DNA of 43,845 nucleotides from Verrucomicrobiota bacterium (GTDB taxonomy: Bacteria; Verrucomicrobiota; Verrucomicrobiia; Verrucomicrobiales; Akkermansiaceae). How positions within the stretch are numbered: position 1 is the stretch's first letter; every line of letters starts with the position of its first letter. A program made the position numbers and the translations under genes. Under the pieces are notes generated by a model. The model made no database searches, was not told the DNA's origin, and saw only the letters and a list, made by a program, of their open reading frames with translations. Shown one piece after another: positions 17,900-29,393 of the stretch. The stretch spans positions 1 through 43,845 of the forward strand of contig JAURPJ010000001.1 in NCBI GenBank assembly GCA_030835305.1. The letters are read 5' to 3'.

Positions 17900-18352
17900 A
17901 TGCGAGTTGTTCTTCAAAGAGTCAGTGAAGCTTCCGTCACAGTTGAGGGAAAAAAAATCTCGGAGATCGGAAACGGCTTCCTAATCCTGCTTGGAATCGA
18001 GTCCACCGACAATCAAAGCGATATCGATTGGTTAATACGAAAAATCGTCAACATGAGAATCTTCGACGATAGAGACGGCAAAATGAACCTTTCGCTTCTG
18101 GATAAAAATGGCGAAGCTCTCGTAGTCAGTCAATTCACCCTTCACGCCTCTACGAAAAAAGGAAACCGCCCCAGCTTCATCAAAGCCGCCCGTCCCGAAC
18201 TCTCGGAACCGCTTTATGAATCATTCTGCGAAAGCTTCTCGCGAGAACTCGGGCGACAAGTTGGGAGAGGGATTTTTGGAGCCGTGATGGAAGTCGCCCT
18301 CATCAACGAAGGACCCGTCACCATTAACATGGACTCAAGGGACCGCGAATAA
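17900..18352 (+). CDS. dtd: D-aminoacyl-tRNA deacylase
   Basis: The 150-residue protein starts MRVVLQRVSEASVTVEG, the standard DTD N-terminus. It contains both active-site signatures, SQFTLHA and NEGPVTI (the Gly-cisPro motif). It hydrolyses D-aminoacyl (and glycyl-tRNA-Ala) esters, clearing mischarged tRNAs. It is a cytoplasmic homodimer in known members, and the length is typical. The stop at 18350-18352 is one base from the stop of the convergent gene at 18354, leaving no room for separate terminators. Confidence 0.97.
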   Translation: MRVVLQRVSEASVTVEGKKISEIGNGFLILLGIESTDNQSDIDWLIRKIVNMRIFDDRDGKMNLSLLDKNGEALVVSQFTLHASTKKGNRPSFIKAARPELSEPLYESFCESFSRELGRQVGRGIFGAVMEVALINEGPVTINMDSRDRE

Positions 18353-18353
18353 C

Positions 18354-19385
18354 TCACTCCTTCAAGCGAACCGAGGTCCCGCAATACATACAGCGAAACC
18401 AGTGGAAAAGGAGCAACTGAAAACTGGTTGGGAGCATGTATCCCAAAAGCGGGATGTGGTGGGCATTGGGATTCCGCAGACAAGACTTCTGCTGAAAAAT
18501 TGGCTGTCCGCAAACCCGGCATTTTACGGGGCGCGCGAACATAAAATGCATCAACCCGAAAAGCACCAAAGCCGCAGGCACTGTCGCAGACCAAATCACG
18601 AGCGGGTGATAATCTTTAAAGAGCAAAAGCGCTCCCCCCGCCAGGAATGAAAGCGGGAGCAAAAGAATCGTCAGCACACTTAGAAAAGCGCCAAACTTCA
18701 CCCTCCCCGGCTGGGGATGCAGAACACCACGAATGTAGCCTCTCGAGTGTATTTTCTTACCCACGTTGATTTCCGGAGTAGCAGTCTTGCGAATATCGAA
18801 ACCGGCATTCCGCTGCAAGGGTTCCACCTTCGCTCTTTCCGGCTCCGAAGTGGACTCCTTTGAAGCCCTGGTCACGCGAGAAGTCTTCGGAGCGATTTCG
18901 CGAACGGTCGCCTGGATCTCAGCAGGCTCCGCACTGATATTCCTAACCTCCTCAACATAGAGTTCCCTCTCTTCGAGAAATTCGTCCATCACCGGGACAT
19001 CACCAACTCCGATCTCATGCTTGAGAATGCTTTCCTTGCTCACCGGATAAGCTGACAAAACCTCAATCGGAACAAGCTCAACCACCTCATCGAGCCGTGT
19101 CACCAGCGGAGGCCCCAATTCACCGAGCCGATTTCGGGCCCCCTCAATCCAACCGATCAGTTGATCCAGATCCGGTAGTTGCTCCACCAGCTCGAGATGC
19201 GAATTCGCGTGCTCGATCTCCTCCAGCAAACTCCCCGGATCGCTTTGCGCAAGCATGGAACAAGTTTCGACACCAACCGCTCCGAGCAGTTCCGCCCTAT
19301 CCTCGCTAACACCTTGAATTTCTAGTAAATCGCCCACCTGCTTCTCTCTGAAGAAAAATAACCACGATTCGAGCCACGGCTCCAA
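18354..19385 (-). CDS. DUF4332-like helix-hairpin-helix protein with membrane segments and C-terminal zinc ribbon
   Basis: This 343-residue protein appears to have three parts. Residues 1 to about 90 are helical, with LLEIQGVSEDRAELLGAVGV resembling the DUF4332/HhH type. About 90-215 is an acidic, probably disordered linker. About 230-285 holds two hydrophobic helices (GAFLSVLTILLLPLSFLAGG and LVIWSATVPAALVLFGLMHF). The C-terminus carries two Cys pairs, CRVCGQ and CMYCGT, likely a zinc ribbon. I do not recognise the whole architecture. The frame is antisense to no conserved gene, and the Cys pairs support it as real. It is upstream of nothing obvious and convergent with dtd. Confidence 0.75.
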   Translation of the reverse strand: MEPWLESWLFFFREKQVGDLLEIQGVSEDRAELLGAVGVETCSMLAQSDPGSLLEEIEHANSHLELVEQLPDLDQLIGWIEGARNRLGELGPPLVTRLDEVVELVPIEVLSAYPVSKESILKHEIGVGDVPVMDEFLEERELYVEEVRNISAEPAEIQATVREIAPKTSRVTRASKESTSEPERAKVEPLQRNAGFDIRKTATPEINVGKKIHSRGYIRGVLHPQPGRVKFGAFLSVLTILLLPLSFLAGGALLLFKDYHPLVIWSATVPAALVLFGLMHFMFARPVKCRVCGQPIFQQKSCLRNPNAHHIPLLGYMLPTSFQLLLFHWFRCMYCGTSVRLKE

Positions 19386-19397
19386 CCTAAGTTTTGT

Positions 19398-22094
<2,697 letters not shown>

Positions 22095-22519
22095 CGCGCG
22101 GGATGAGTAGCCGACTCCCTCCCCCCAAGCAAGCACTACGGAGCCCGGACTTTGGTCCGAGCGCCCTCTACCCCGCCTGCTCCAATCCAACATCTGGAAA
22201 TCGCCCTTCTCATTTCTGCTCAAAATGGCATCTTAAACACATCGTGCGAAGCTTCCGTGCCCTCCTCTCCGCCTTCCCTCTCCCCGACCAAACTCCCACC
22301 TCGATCTCAGTAGGAATCATTTTCGGCCAAGACAATCTCTGGTCCGCCAACCAAGGGTTCGGCCTCCAATTATAAGGACCACGCCCTGCTACGGATCAAA
22401 GCTACACCCGGACAAGCTTTCGCGGTTCTCCCGGAAATTCCGCCAAACCCCAACTTTCCCAAATTCCGTAGTTGGCTCCCTTGCCCCGAAAATTCTAAGA
22501 TTTCTCCACACAATCTAAA
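22095..22519. other. Intergenic region between valS and pyc (divergent promoters expected)
   Basis: These 425 bp carry no convincing gene; the open frames here lack conserved features. Small inverted repeats are visible. CGGAC-TTTG-GTCCG at 22146-22159 lies in the presumed valS leader. CGGAA-A-TTCCG lies at about 22433-22443. CCAACT...AGTTGG (22450-22455 / 22470-22475) is about 45 bp before the pyc start. None matches a riboswitch that I recognise. Confidence 0.4.
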
Positions 22520-25500
22520 ATGGCCACTCAACAAAAACTCCTCGTCGCCAATCGTGGCGAAATCGCCATCCGCGTCTTCCGTGCCGCCACCGAACTGAAC
22601 ATCCCCACCGTCGCCATTTACGCCGAAGAGGACCGCTTCTCCCGCCATCGCTTTAAAGCCGACGAAGCCTACCAACTAGATGCCTCCAAAGGCCCCGTTG
22701 GCGCTTACCTCGACTACGAAGGCATCGTAACCCTAGCCAAATCCAAAGGCGTCACTCTCATCCACCCTGGTTACGGCTTTCTCTCGGAAAATGCCGACTT
22801 TGCCCGCGCCTGCGCCTACGAAGGGATCACTTTTATCGGACCCTCCGCCGACCTTCTCGGCTCGATGGGCGACAAAACCGCGGCCCGTGCCCAGGCCATC
22901 GCCGCCAAGGTCCCGGTCCTCCCTGGCACTGATGACGCCATCTCGGATCCCGACCAGGCCCTCACCGTCGCCCACGAAGTCGGCTTCCCCCTCATCATCA
23001 AAGCGGCCTTCGGTGGTGGTGGTCGCGGCATGCGCATCGTCGAAAAACCCTCCGAACTCCAAGCCCGCCTGAAGGAAGCCCAGGAAGAAGCCCTCAACGC
23101 TTTTGGTAACGACGCTGTCTTCCTGGAGCGCTACATCAAGCGCGCCAAACACATCGAAGTCCAAATCCTCGGCGACCAGCACGGCAATGTCGTTCACCTT
23201 CACGAACGCGATTGCTCGGTCCAACGCCGATACCAAAAAGTTGTCGAGATCGCCCCCTCAATCGACCTCGAAGGCGACCTCCGCAACGAACTCTGCCTCT
23301 CCGCCGCCAATCTCGCCAAGTCCATCGGCTACGACAACGCCGGCACCGTCGAGTTCCTCTATGACATGGATTCCAAGGAGTGGTTTTTCATCGAGATGAA
23401 CCCCCGCATCCAGGTCGAGCACACAGTAACCGAGTGCGTCACCGGCATCGACCTTGTCCGATCACAAATCCTCGTGGCCCAGGGCAAAAAACTTCACGAA
23501 CCTGAAATCGGCATCCCCGCGCAGGCGGACATTCCCTGCAACGGCTTCGCCATTCAGTGCCGGATCACCACCGAAGACCCCGAAAAAGGCTTCGCACCCG
23601 ACTACGGTCGCATCACTAACTACCGTTCCGCCGCCGGCTTTGGCATCCGACTCGATTCCGGAAATGGCGACGCCGGAGCCGTAATCACTCCGTATTACGA
23701 CTCCATGCTCGTCAAGCTCACCGCCACCGGCCGTGACTTCGAGACCGCCTGCCAACGCATGGACCGCGCCCTCCGCGAATTCCGTATCCGTGGCGTGAAA
23801 ACAAACATCCCTTTCCTCGAGAACGTGATCGAGGATCCCACCTTCCGTGCGGGCGATGCCCACACCAAACTCATCGACTCCCAACCGAGTCTCTTCGAAT
23901 TCGTCCCAAAACGCGACCGCGCCACCAAACTCCTCAACTACCTCTCCGACCTCACCGTCAACGGAAACCCTGGAGCCAAAAACTGGCGCCCCGCCAAACC
24001 CTTCGCCCAACCAAGAATCCCGAGTAGCTGGCCCATCCGCGAAGCCACGGGGTCCCGGGAAATCCTTCTCGAACAAGGGCCGGAAAAATTTTCCGAATGG
24101 ATCAAGCAGACCAAAAGACTGCTGGTCACCGACACCACGATGCGTGATGCCCACCAGTCGCTCATCGCCACCCGCATGCGCACTTTCGACATGCTCAACA
24201 TCGCCGAAGCCTACGCCAAGCGCACTCCCGACCTCTTCTCGATGGAAATGTGGGGCGGCGCCACCTTCGACACCGCGATGCGCTTCCTCAAGGAGGACCC
24301 GTGGGACCGCCTCCGCGAACTCCGCGAGCGCATTCCCAATATCTGCTTCCAGATGCTCTTCCGCGGGTCGAATGCCGTCGGCTACTCCAACTATCCCGAT
24401 AACGTCGTCGCCGGATTCGTGAAGCACGCTGCCGACTCCGGCATGGACATCTTCCGCATCTTCGACTCCCTCAACTACCTGCCCAACATGCAGGTCGCCA
24501 TGGAGGCGGTCCGCGGGCACGGCAAGTCCGTCTGTGAAGCCGCCGTCTGCTACACCGGCGACATCACCAACCCCGACCGCGCCGAATATTCCCTGAAATA
24601 CTACGTCGATAAGGCCAAGGAGTTGGAGAAGATGGGAGCCCATATTCTTTGCATCAAAGACATGGCCGGCCTCTGCCACCCCGCCGCCATCACCAAACTC
24701 GTCTCAACACTGAAGGAAGAGGTCGGCATCCCGATTCACTTCCACACCCACGACACCTCGGGCCTCAATGCCGCCTCCATCATGTCGGCTGCCGACGCTG
24801 GCGTCGACATCGCCGACATGGCCCTCGCCTCGATGTCCGGATCAACTTCGCAACCCAACCTCAACTCGGTTTGCGCCGCAATGAAAGGCCACGAGCGTAA
24901 TCCCGGTCTCGACGTTGAAACCCTCAACGAGTTTTCCGACTACTGGGAGGAAATCCTCACCCACTACGAGCCCTTCTACTCCGCTCCCCGCAGCGGCACT
25001 GCCGAAGTCTATCTCCACGAAATGCCCGGCGGCCAATACACCAATCTCAAGGAACAAGCCAACGGGATGGGCCTCGGCCACCGCTGGCAGGAGATCGCCC
25101 ACACCTATGCCGATGTGAACCAACTCTTCGGCGACATCGTCAAGGTCACCCCGTCCTCCAAGGTGGTTGGTGATATGACGATGCTCCTCGTCACCCAAAA
25201 CCTCAAAACCGAAGACCTCCTCAATGGCAGGTCCCCCAACCTCGACTTCCCGGAGTCCGTCATCGACATGCTCGCCGGAGGCCTCGGCCAACCCGACGGC
25301 GGCTGGCCCAAGGAGATTCAAAAACTAGTCCTCGGCGACAAGGTCCCGGTCACCGTGCGCCCGGGAGATCTTGCACCCCCTTGCGACCTCGAGGAAACCA
25401 AACAACAGGTCAGCGGGCAACTGGGCCGCCCCGCGAGCGACGATGATCTCTACAGCCATCTCATGTATCCCCAGGTCTTCGCCGACTATCAGGAGTCACT

Positions 25501-25966
25501 GAAGAATTTCGACCGCCTCACCGTCCTGCCCACTCCCTCGTTCTTCTATGGCCTGCAAGTTGGCGAGGAAGTCCACGTCGACATCGGCCCCGGAAAAACC
25601 CTCTTCATCAAGCTGATCTCGATTGGCGAAGCCGATGGTGAAGGACGACGAACCCTTTTCTTCGAACTCAACGGCATGCCTCGCGAAACCGTCGTCGTTG
25701 ACAAGGCCCTCGGCAAAGAAGCTGTCGCCAACCTCAAGGGCGACCCCGGCAACCCCAAGCACATCAGCGCTCCGCTCCCCGGCATGATCAGCGAAGTCGC
25801 CGTAAAAGCCGGCGACAAAGTGAAAGAAGGCGACAAGCTCGTTGTCATCGAAGCCATGAAAATGCTCACCACCGTCAGCGCCCCGGCAGATGGCACCGTG
25901 GGAGAAATCCTGCTGGCAAAAGGCAAGGCGGCGGATACCGGCGACCTCCTCGTAACCTTCTCCTAA
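22520..25966 (+). CDS. pyc: Pyruvate carboxylase (single-chain, biotin-dependent)
   Basis: The 1148-residue protein has the full single-chain order. The biotin carboxylase (1 to about 455) includes LVANRGEIAIRVFRA, the ATP-grasp GGGGRGMR loop and EMNPRIQVEHTVTE. The carboxyltransferase (about 530-800) includes DTTMRDAHQS and the metal/carbamyl-Lys region CIKDMAGL near 712. The allosteric/PYC-OADA region follows. The C-terminal biotinyl domain has EAMKM, with biotinylated K1114. It converts pyruvate and bicarbonate to oxaloacetate for anaplerosis. Third codon positions are strongly C-biased, more so than neighbours, which suggests high expression and explains the long antisense open frames. 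The stop TAA at 25964 is followed, in the same frame, by the next gene. Confidence 0.97.
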   Translation: MATQQKLLVANRGEIAIRVFRAATELNIPTVAIYAEEDRFSRHRFKADEAYQLDASKGPVGAYLDYEGIVTLAKSKGVTLIHPGYGFLSENADFARACAYEGITFIGPSADLLGSMGDKTAARAQAIAAKVPVLPGTDDAISDPDQALTVAHEVGFPLIIKAAFGGGGRGMRIVEKPSELQARLKEAQEEALNAFGNDAVFLERYIKRAKHIEVQILGDQHGNVVHLHERDCSVQRRYQKVVEIAPSIDLEGDLRNELCLSAANLAKSIGYDNAGTVEFLYDMDSKEWFFIEMNPRIQVEHTVTECVTGIDLVRSQILVAQGKKLHEPEIGIPAQADIPCNGFAIQCRITTEDPEKGFAPDYGRITNYRSAAGFGIRLDSGNGDAGAVITPYYDSMLVKLTATGRDFETACQRMDRALREFRIRGVKTNIPFLENVIEDPTFRAGDAHTKLIDSQPSLFEFVPKRDRATKLLNYLSDLTVNGNPGAKNWRPAKPFAQPRIPSSWPIREATGSREILLEQGPEKFSEWIKQTKRLLVTDTTMRDAHQSLIATRMRTFDMLNIAEAYAKRTPDLFSMEMWGGATFDTAMRFLKEDPWDRLRELRERIPNICFQMLFRGSNAVGYSNYPDNVVAGFVKHAADSGMDIFRIFDSLNYLPNMQVAMEAVRGHGKSVCEAAVCYTGDITNPDRAEYSLKYYVDKAKELEKMGAHILCIKDMAGLCHPAAITKLVSTLKEEVGIPIHFHTHDTSGLNAASIMSAADAGVDIADMALASMSGSTSQPNLNSVCAAMKGHERNPGLDVETLNEFSDYWEEILTHYEPFYSAPRSGTAEVYLHEMPGGQYTNLKEQANGMGLGHRWQEIAHTYADVNQLFGDIVKVTPSSKVVGDMTMLLVTQNLKTEDLLNGRSPNLDFPESVIDMLAGGLGQPDGGWPKEIQKLVLGDKVPVTVRPGDLAPPCDLEETKQQVSGQLGRPASDDDLYSHLMYPQVFADYQESLKNFDRLTVLPTPSFFYGLQVGEEVHVDIGPGKTLFIKLISIGEADGEGRRTLFFELNGMPRETVVVDKALGKEAVANLKGDPGNPKHISAPLPGMISEVAVKAGDKVKEGDKLVVIEAMKMLTTVSAPADGTVGEILLAKGKAADTGDLLVTFS

Positions 25967-26017
25967 AATCCTCTGTATCCTCAAATAAAATCGATCCTTA
26001 TCCTCAGCTTTGCTCTC

Positions 26018-26671
26018 GTGGGCATTGTTCAGTCTGCAACCGCCCAGAAAGCAAACGAAGCCGAAACGCACCCGGCCCTCCTGGCCCTGATCACTTGGGC
26101 CGAATCCCACAAAAATGGTAAAACAACTTCGGACCGGGAGATTTTTTTACCAAACGACCTCAAAGCGCTAAAAGAGGAAATGGGGAATCCCAAGGCAAAT
26201 GTAAAAGGGAAGTTGAGTCAAGCGGTCCTCGAGGACCAAGCAAAGCTCTCGTTTAAAAGCGACGCAAAGGTGGCTGGGACAGGTGTTATTTTCATGAAGG
26301 AAACACCTGTATTCCCAATGGCCCTCAAAAATAAACGCTGGCTCTACGACCCGAAAGGGGCGGAAAAGTTGATGGCGAAGAATAATATATCAGGTGCAAA
26401 ACGGGACATGGCCAGTTTGATCTCGTCACTTCAACAATATCGTAATCTGGCAGGACACTACCCTTCAGAGAAGCAAGGGCTCCGCGCTCTCTTAACAAAT
26501 CCGACCACGCCGCCTCGTCCCCGGAAATGGGTAAAAATGATGGAAACCGCCAAATCGCTCAATGATCCATGGGGTAATCCCTACCAATACAAGCTCTTGA
26601 AGGACGGCTCCGTCATTACATCCCTTGGCCCTGATGGAAAGGCCAGCGATGACGATGTCTCATCCAAGTAG
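26018..26671 (+). CDS. Exported protein with a GspG-type pseudopilin C-terminal domain
   Basis: The C-terminal third is a type II secretion GspG-like domain: DMASLISSLQQYRNLAGHYP, then QGLRALLTNP, DPWGNPYQYK and LGPDGKASDDD, the Ca-binding end. The hydrophobic pilin helix and prepilin cleavage site of real GspG are absent; instead about 120 residues of different sequence precede it. The GTG at 26018 is the only usual start, but it truncates a good signal peptide that begins upstream in the same frame (KSILILSFALVGIVQSATA after an ATA at 25985), so the true start may be non-canonical or mutated. The frame is the same as pyc and begins 18-51 bp after its stop. The gene is more A-rich than pyc. 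It is an orphan: no other secretion genes are nearby. Confidence 0.7.
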   Translation: MGIVQSATAQKANEAETHPALLALITWAESHKNGKTTSDREIFLPNDLKALKEEMGNPKANVKGKLSQAVLEDQAKLSFKSDAKVAGTGVIFMKETPVFPMALKNKRWLYDPKGAEKLMAKNNISGAKRDMASLISSLQQYRNLAGHYPSEKQGLRALLTNPTTPPRPRKWVKMMETAKSLNDPWGNPYQYKLLKDGSVITSLGPDGKASDDDVSSK

Positions 26672-26882
26672 AATGCCCCCGAAACCCCGCCCGGAGGAGG
26701 ACATTCCAGATAGTCAATGGCAGCGCAAGGCACGAGCAACGCTCTGGTTTTTGCCGCGGTAGAAATCGTGGGCGTTGAAAGCGCCATCTCATTCCCAACC
26801 AAACCTTGACCCGCACAATCACCCAACATTTGGATCACACCCTCGGCGCCCCGAATTCCCTGCGACCGGACCATCGAGGGCC
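26672..26882. other. Convergent intergenic spacer
   Basis: These 211 bp lie between two convergent genes. I see no clear gene and no stem followed by a T-run on either strand that would make a convincing intrinsic terminator. Confidence 0.4.
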
Positions 26883-29168
26883 TCACTTCAGTTTCCCCGT
26901 CAGGTAAAGATTCCGTTTGGACGATTGCAGGACCAGCGGGTAGATGCAGTTCAGCAGATCATCCTCGCCCATGTAGGGAGCCCCCATATGCGGAGTGGTG
27001 AAATGCAATCCATAGCCCGGCTCCCATGCGAGGGAAAACCACCAGCGATAGTTCGCGATCACCTCCTGATAAAATTCAGGTGCGGCCAAACTGAGTCCCA
27101 TCAAGCCCCAGGCTCCACCGGGCTCTCCGTAAGCGTGGCTATTGCGGATCCAAGGATGGCGCTCCCACATGATTTTGGCCAGCGCTGGCTTCACGCGGGG
27201 CTTCTTACTACGAAGATGAGCGGCAATCAAATAGAGACCACTTCGCGACCAAAACTCGCCAAGATCCCGATAAGACCCATTGTAACCCATCGCGCCATGT
27301 CCTCCTTTCTCAGGATCCGACCAGGAGTGCATCATGTAGGGATCAAGCAGCTCCCAAATTTGAGATTCAACACCACAGTCTTTCGTCAATGCTTCACCCA
27401 CGAGAAGATGCAGGGCCGGCGCGACGAGCGACTTATTGTCATACGGAAGTCCCGATGGCCCGTGACCAAGAGCAGGCATCCCCCATTTACAAATATGCTG
27501 TCCGGCCACGGCCCAATCCCGCGCTTCCCGGATCGGCTTAAGGACGCGTTGATCACCGGTGTGAAGATGCCACTCGCCAAAAAGTGTCATCATGTAACCC
27601 GCCGACCAAAAGCCGAGATTCCCATGCTTTTCAGGTTCGGGAAATTGCGACAAAGCCCAATCAATCGCTTTTTTGACACGGCGCCGATGCTTGGGCTCAC
27701 CCGTCGCCAACATCGCAAGCGAAGCAAACATGGTCCGCTTGATATCTCCGGACCATGATCCATCTTCGCGCTGATTATTCTCAAGCCATTCAATCATATC
27801 TTCGAGCAAAGCCGCCGCCTCGGGATCGGTGGCAGGATTCATCGTCGTGAACGCCTTGCTTCGACCAAAGACATGGTCCAGAACTTCGACCTTCCCCTTT
27901 CGGAGAACAGTCAGGGAAACTTTGCCGCTTCCACTTTTTAAAGCCTCTTCACTCGCCGTGCCAAGAACCGCTTCATGGCTGTTTGCCAACCACTCCCAAC
28001 CGGGATCGAGGTTATTGATCGGGAGAGGACGCCCTTCGACAGCCACGATGGCATCACCCACTTTGAGTCCAGCCTTTGATGCCGGAGAACCTTTCCGAAC
28101 ATCCATGACCGTGAGGACAGTCTGCTCATGCTCGGTCAGGGCATCAAACCCGAGAAGGCCAGCGCCCAATTTGTCGGGCCCCTGACCTCCATTAGAGCGG
28201 CCAAAGAGCTTGCTGCTTGGCTCCTTGTTGATTCGACAAAAAGAAGGCTGCCCGATCACAACCGGCTCGCCGGCCCGTCCTTTGATCCGAACGCCAAATC
28301 GATTCCCGACTAAAGCCACCATGAGGAGCTCGGGGATTTCGATCCAAATCCTCTCGCGCGCGGGAGAAGCCCCCGTATCCTGTTCGGCAAGTTGAATTCC
28401 CAGCGGCGTGATCTCACCGCAAGTCCCAAATCCTCCGCCGCTCCAATCACTCTCAATGACAAAACGAAAGGCCGTCACGCCAAGCGGCTTCTCAAATTTA
28501 ACCTCCAGAGCCTTTCGCTCATTCGCGACCGATGCCTGCTCACTCGTCCCCTCGTGGACCAACTCCCAGTCTCCACCCCCTTTTTGAACCTCGATGCGAT
28601 ACGATTTCGCGACTCCATTGGTGAAACCTCCCTGACGCGGAAGATATCGAACCCCCTCGAGCGATTGGATTTCTGAAAAACGCAAGCCGAGCCAGTGGGG
28701 AGCAGGAGCCTTTTCTCCACTATACCTCGAATGCCACGAAGTTTCAGGATCGCCATCGAAAGCAAGCAGAGCTGCCGCCCCCGGCTGTTCGGATGAAGAA
28801 ATGACCGACCAGGGGGCCTGGGGAGCCTTTCCGGAAACAGCGGCCGTTGAACTTGCAAAGATTTTGCCGCTGGCCGAATCGAAAGCCTCCAGCGTAACCA
28901 TCCCTTCGCCGTTCCCGATGGTCCCGTGCAACCCAAGTGAAACAATTCCGCGCCAACCTTCGGCGATCCGCTGTTCCTTGACACCAAGCGCCGGCACCTC
29001 CAGCGGAATCATCGTGTCCTCCCCTTCCCTCAAAAGAGCCCCCTGCTCATTGCCGGGCAAAGACCAGGGTTGCTTCGCCACAAGCGGAGCAACCGGAAGA
29101 ACGGTTCCGGAAACCTCCAACGATAAAACAAGGGCGAAAATAATAAGGGGCATGAGATGGCATTTCAT
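26883..29168 (-). CDS. Exported multidomain protein: discoidin-like, PDZ and alpha/alpha-toroid regions (DUF6288-like)
   Basis: From the ATG at 29166-29168 (MKCHLMPLIIFALVLSLEVS) the protein has 761 residues with a signal peptide; a start at 29195 would add nine residues. A discoidin/F5-8C-like domain is suggested by AALLAFDGDPETSWHSRYSG and LGLRFSEIQSLEGVRYLPRQ. A PDZ domain lies around 340-400 (VRKGSPASKAGLKVGDAIVA). The C-terminal 300 residues are helical with repeated WLENNQREDGSW- and AIDWALSQF-type segments, like an alpha/alpha toroid of terpene-cyclase or pectate-lyase type. I recall this mix as DUF6288 from PVC bacteria, with no known activity. It is presumably periplasmic or extracellular and carbohydrate-related, which is inference. 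It is divergent from sufS. Confidence 0.78.
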   Translation of the reverse strand: MKCHLMPLIIFALVLSLEVSGTVLPVAPLVAKQPWSLPGNEQGALLREGEDTMIPLEVPALGVKEQRIAEGWRGIVSLGLHGTIGNGEGMVTLEAFDSASGKIFASSTAAVSGKAPQAPWSVISSSEQPGAAALLAFDGDPETSWHSRYSGEKAPAPHWLGLRFSEIQSLEGVRYLPRQGGFTNGVAKSYRIEVQKGGGDWELVHEGTSEQASVANERKALEVKFEKPLGVTAFRFVIESDWSGGGFGTCGEITPLGIQLAEQDTGASPARERIWIEIPELLMVALVGNRFGVRIKGRAGEPVVIGQPSFCRINKEPSSKLFGRSNGGQGPDKLGAGLLGFDALTEHEQTVLTVMDVRKGSPASKAGLKVGDAIVAVEGRPLPINNLDPGWEWLANSHEAVLGTASEEALKSGSGKVSLTVLRKGKVEVLDHVFGRSKAFTTMNPATDPEAAALLEDMIEWLENNQREDGSWSGDIKRTMFASLAMLATGEPKHRRRVKKAIDWALSQFPEPEKHGNLGFWSAGYMMTLFGEWHLHTGDQRVLKPIREARDWAVAGQHICKWGMPALGHGPSGLPYDNKSLVAPALHLLVGEALTKDCGVESQIWELLDPYMMHSWSDPEKGGHGAMGYNGSYRDLGEFWSRSGLYLIAAHLRSKKPRVKPALAKIMWERHPWIRNSHAYGEPGGAWGLMGLSLAAPEFYQEVIANYRWWFSLAWEPGYGLHFTTPHMGAPYMGEDDLLNCIYPLVLQSSKRNLYLTGKLK

Positions 29169-29236
29169 GAAAAAAGGCTTAAGGACCGGCGGCAAACAAT
29201 TGTCTGAAACAAGGTATTTTCAAGGAAACAGATGGC

Positions 29237-29369
29237 GGACCGACCAACGGCTCGGTCCCACCAGTTGCTTTTCCTGTTCACCCCACTGCACTTGCGCAAG
29301 ATCCCACTGCCTGAGGGTTCAAATCAGATCCCCATCCCGCGATCAGAGACACCTGCACTTGCGGGATGG
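29237..29369 (+). promoter_or_regulatory. Structured leader upstream of sufS (two perfect hairpins, a palindrome and a direct repeat)
   Basis: The stretch before the sufS start holds four elements. GGACCGA-8nt-TCGGTCC lies at 29237-29258. The 10-bp palindrome CTTGCGCAAG is at 29291-29300. CCATCCCGC-20nt-GCGGGATGG spans 29332-29369. The 11-nt direct repeat CTGCACTTGCG occurs at 29286 and 29353. This density of dyads is unlike other spacers in the window. It could be an attenuator, protein operator or RNA element. It does not match an IscR box or a riboswitch that I know. Confidence 0.45.
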
Positions 29370-29393
29370 CCCTCGCGGGATTACAGACAGACT

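Noticed and set aside
22103-22375. 90-codon plus frame in the valS-pyc spacer
   Set aside because: It has no ribosome-binding site or domain, and its composition is typical of non-coding DNA. It is judged chance.
22446-22480. Riboswitch-like leader of pyc
   Set aside because: Only short 5-6 bp inverted repeats are present, and no conserved aptamer core is recognisable.
23462-24679. Long minus-strand open frame (405 codons) inside pyc
   Set aside because: It is antisense to the strongly C-biased pyruvate carboxylase gene, which removes stops from the opposite strand. Its translation is low-complexity with no domain.
29300-29345. Possible tRNA T-arm (GGTTCAAATC)
   Set aside because: The flanking bases do not form a 5-bp T-stem, and no D-arm, anticodon arm or acceptor stem can be built around it.
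29232-29393. Extended N-terminus for SufS from ATG 29232
   Set aside because: It covers the repeat-rich leader and has no similarity to SufS. The GTG at 29394 gives the family length.
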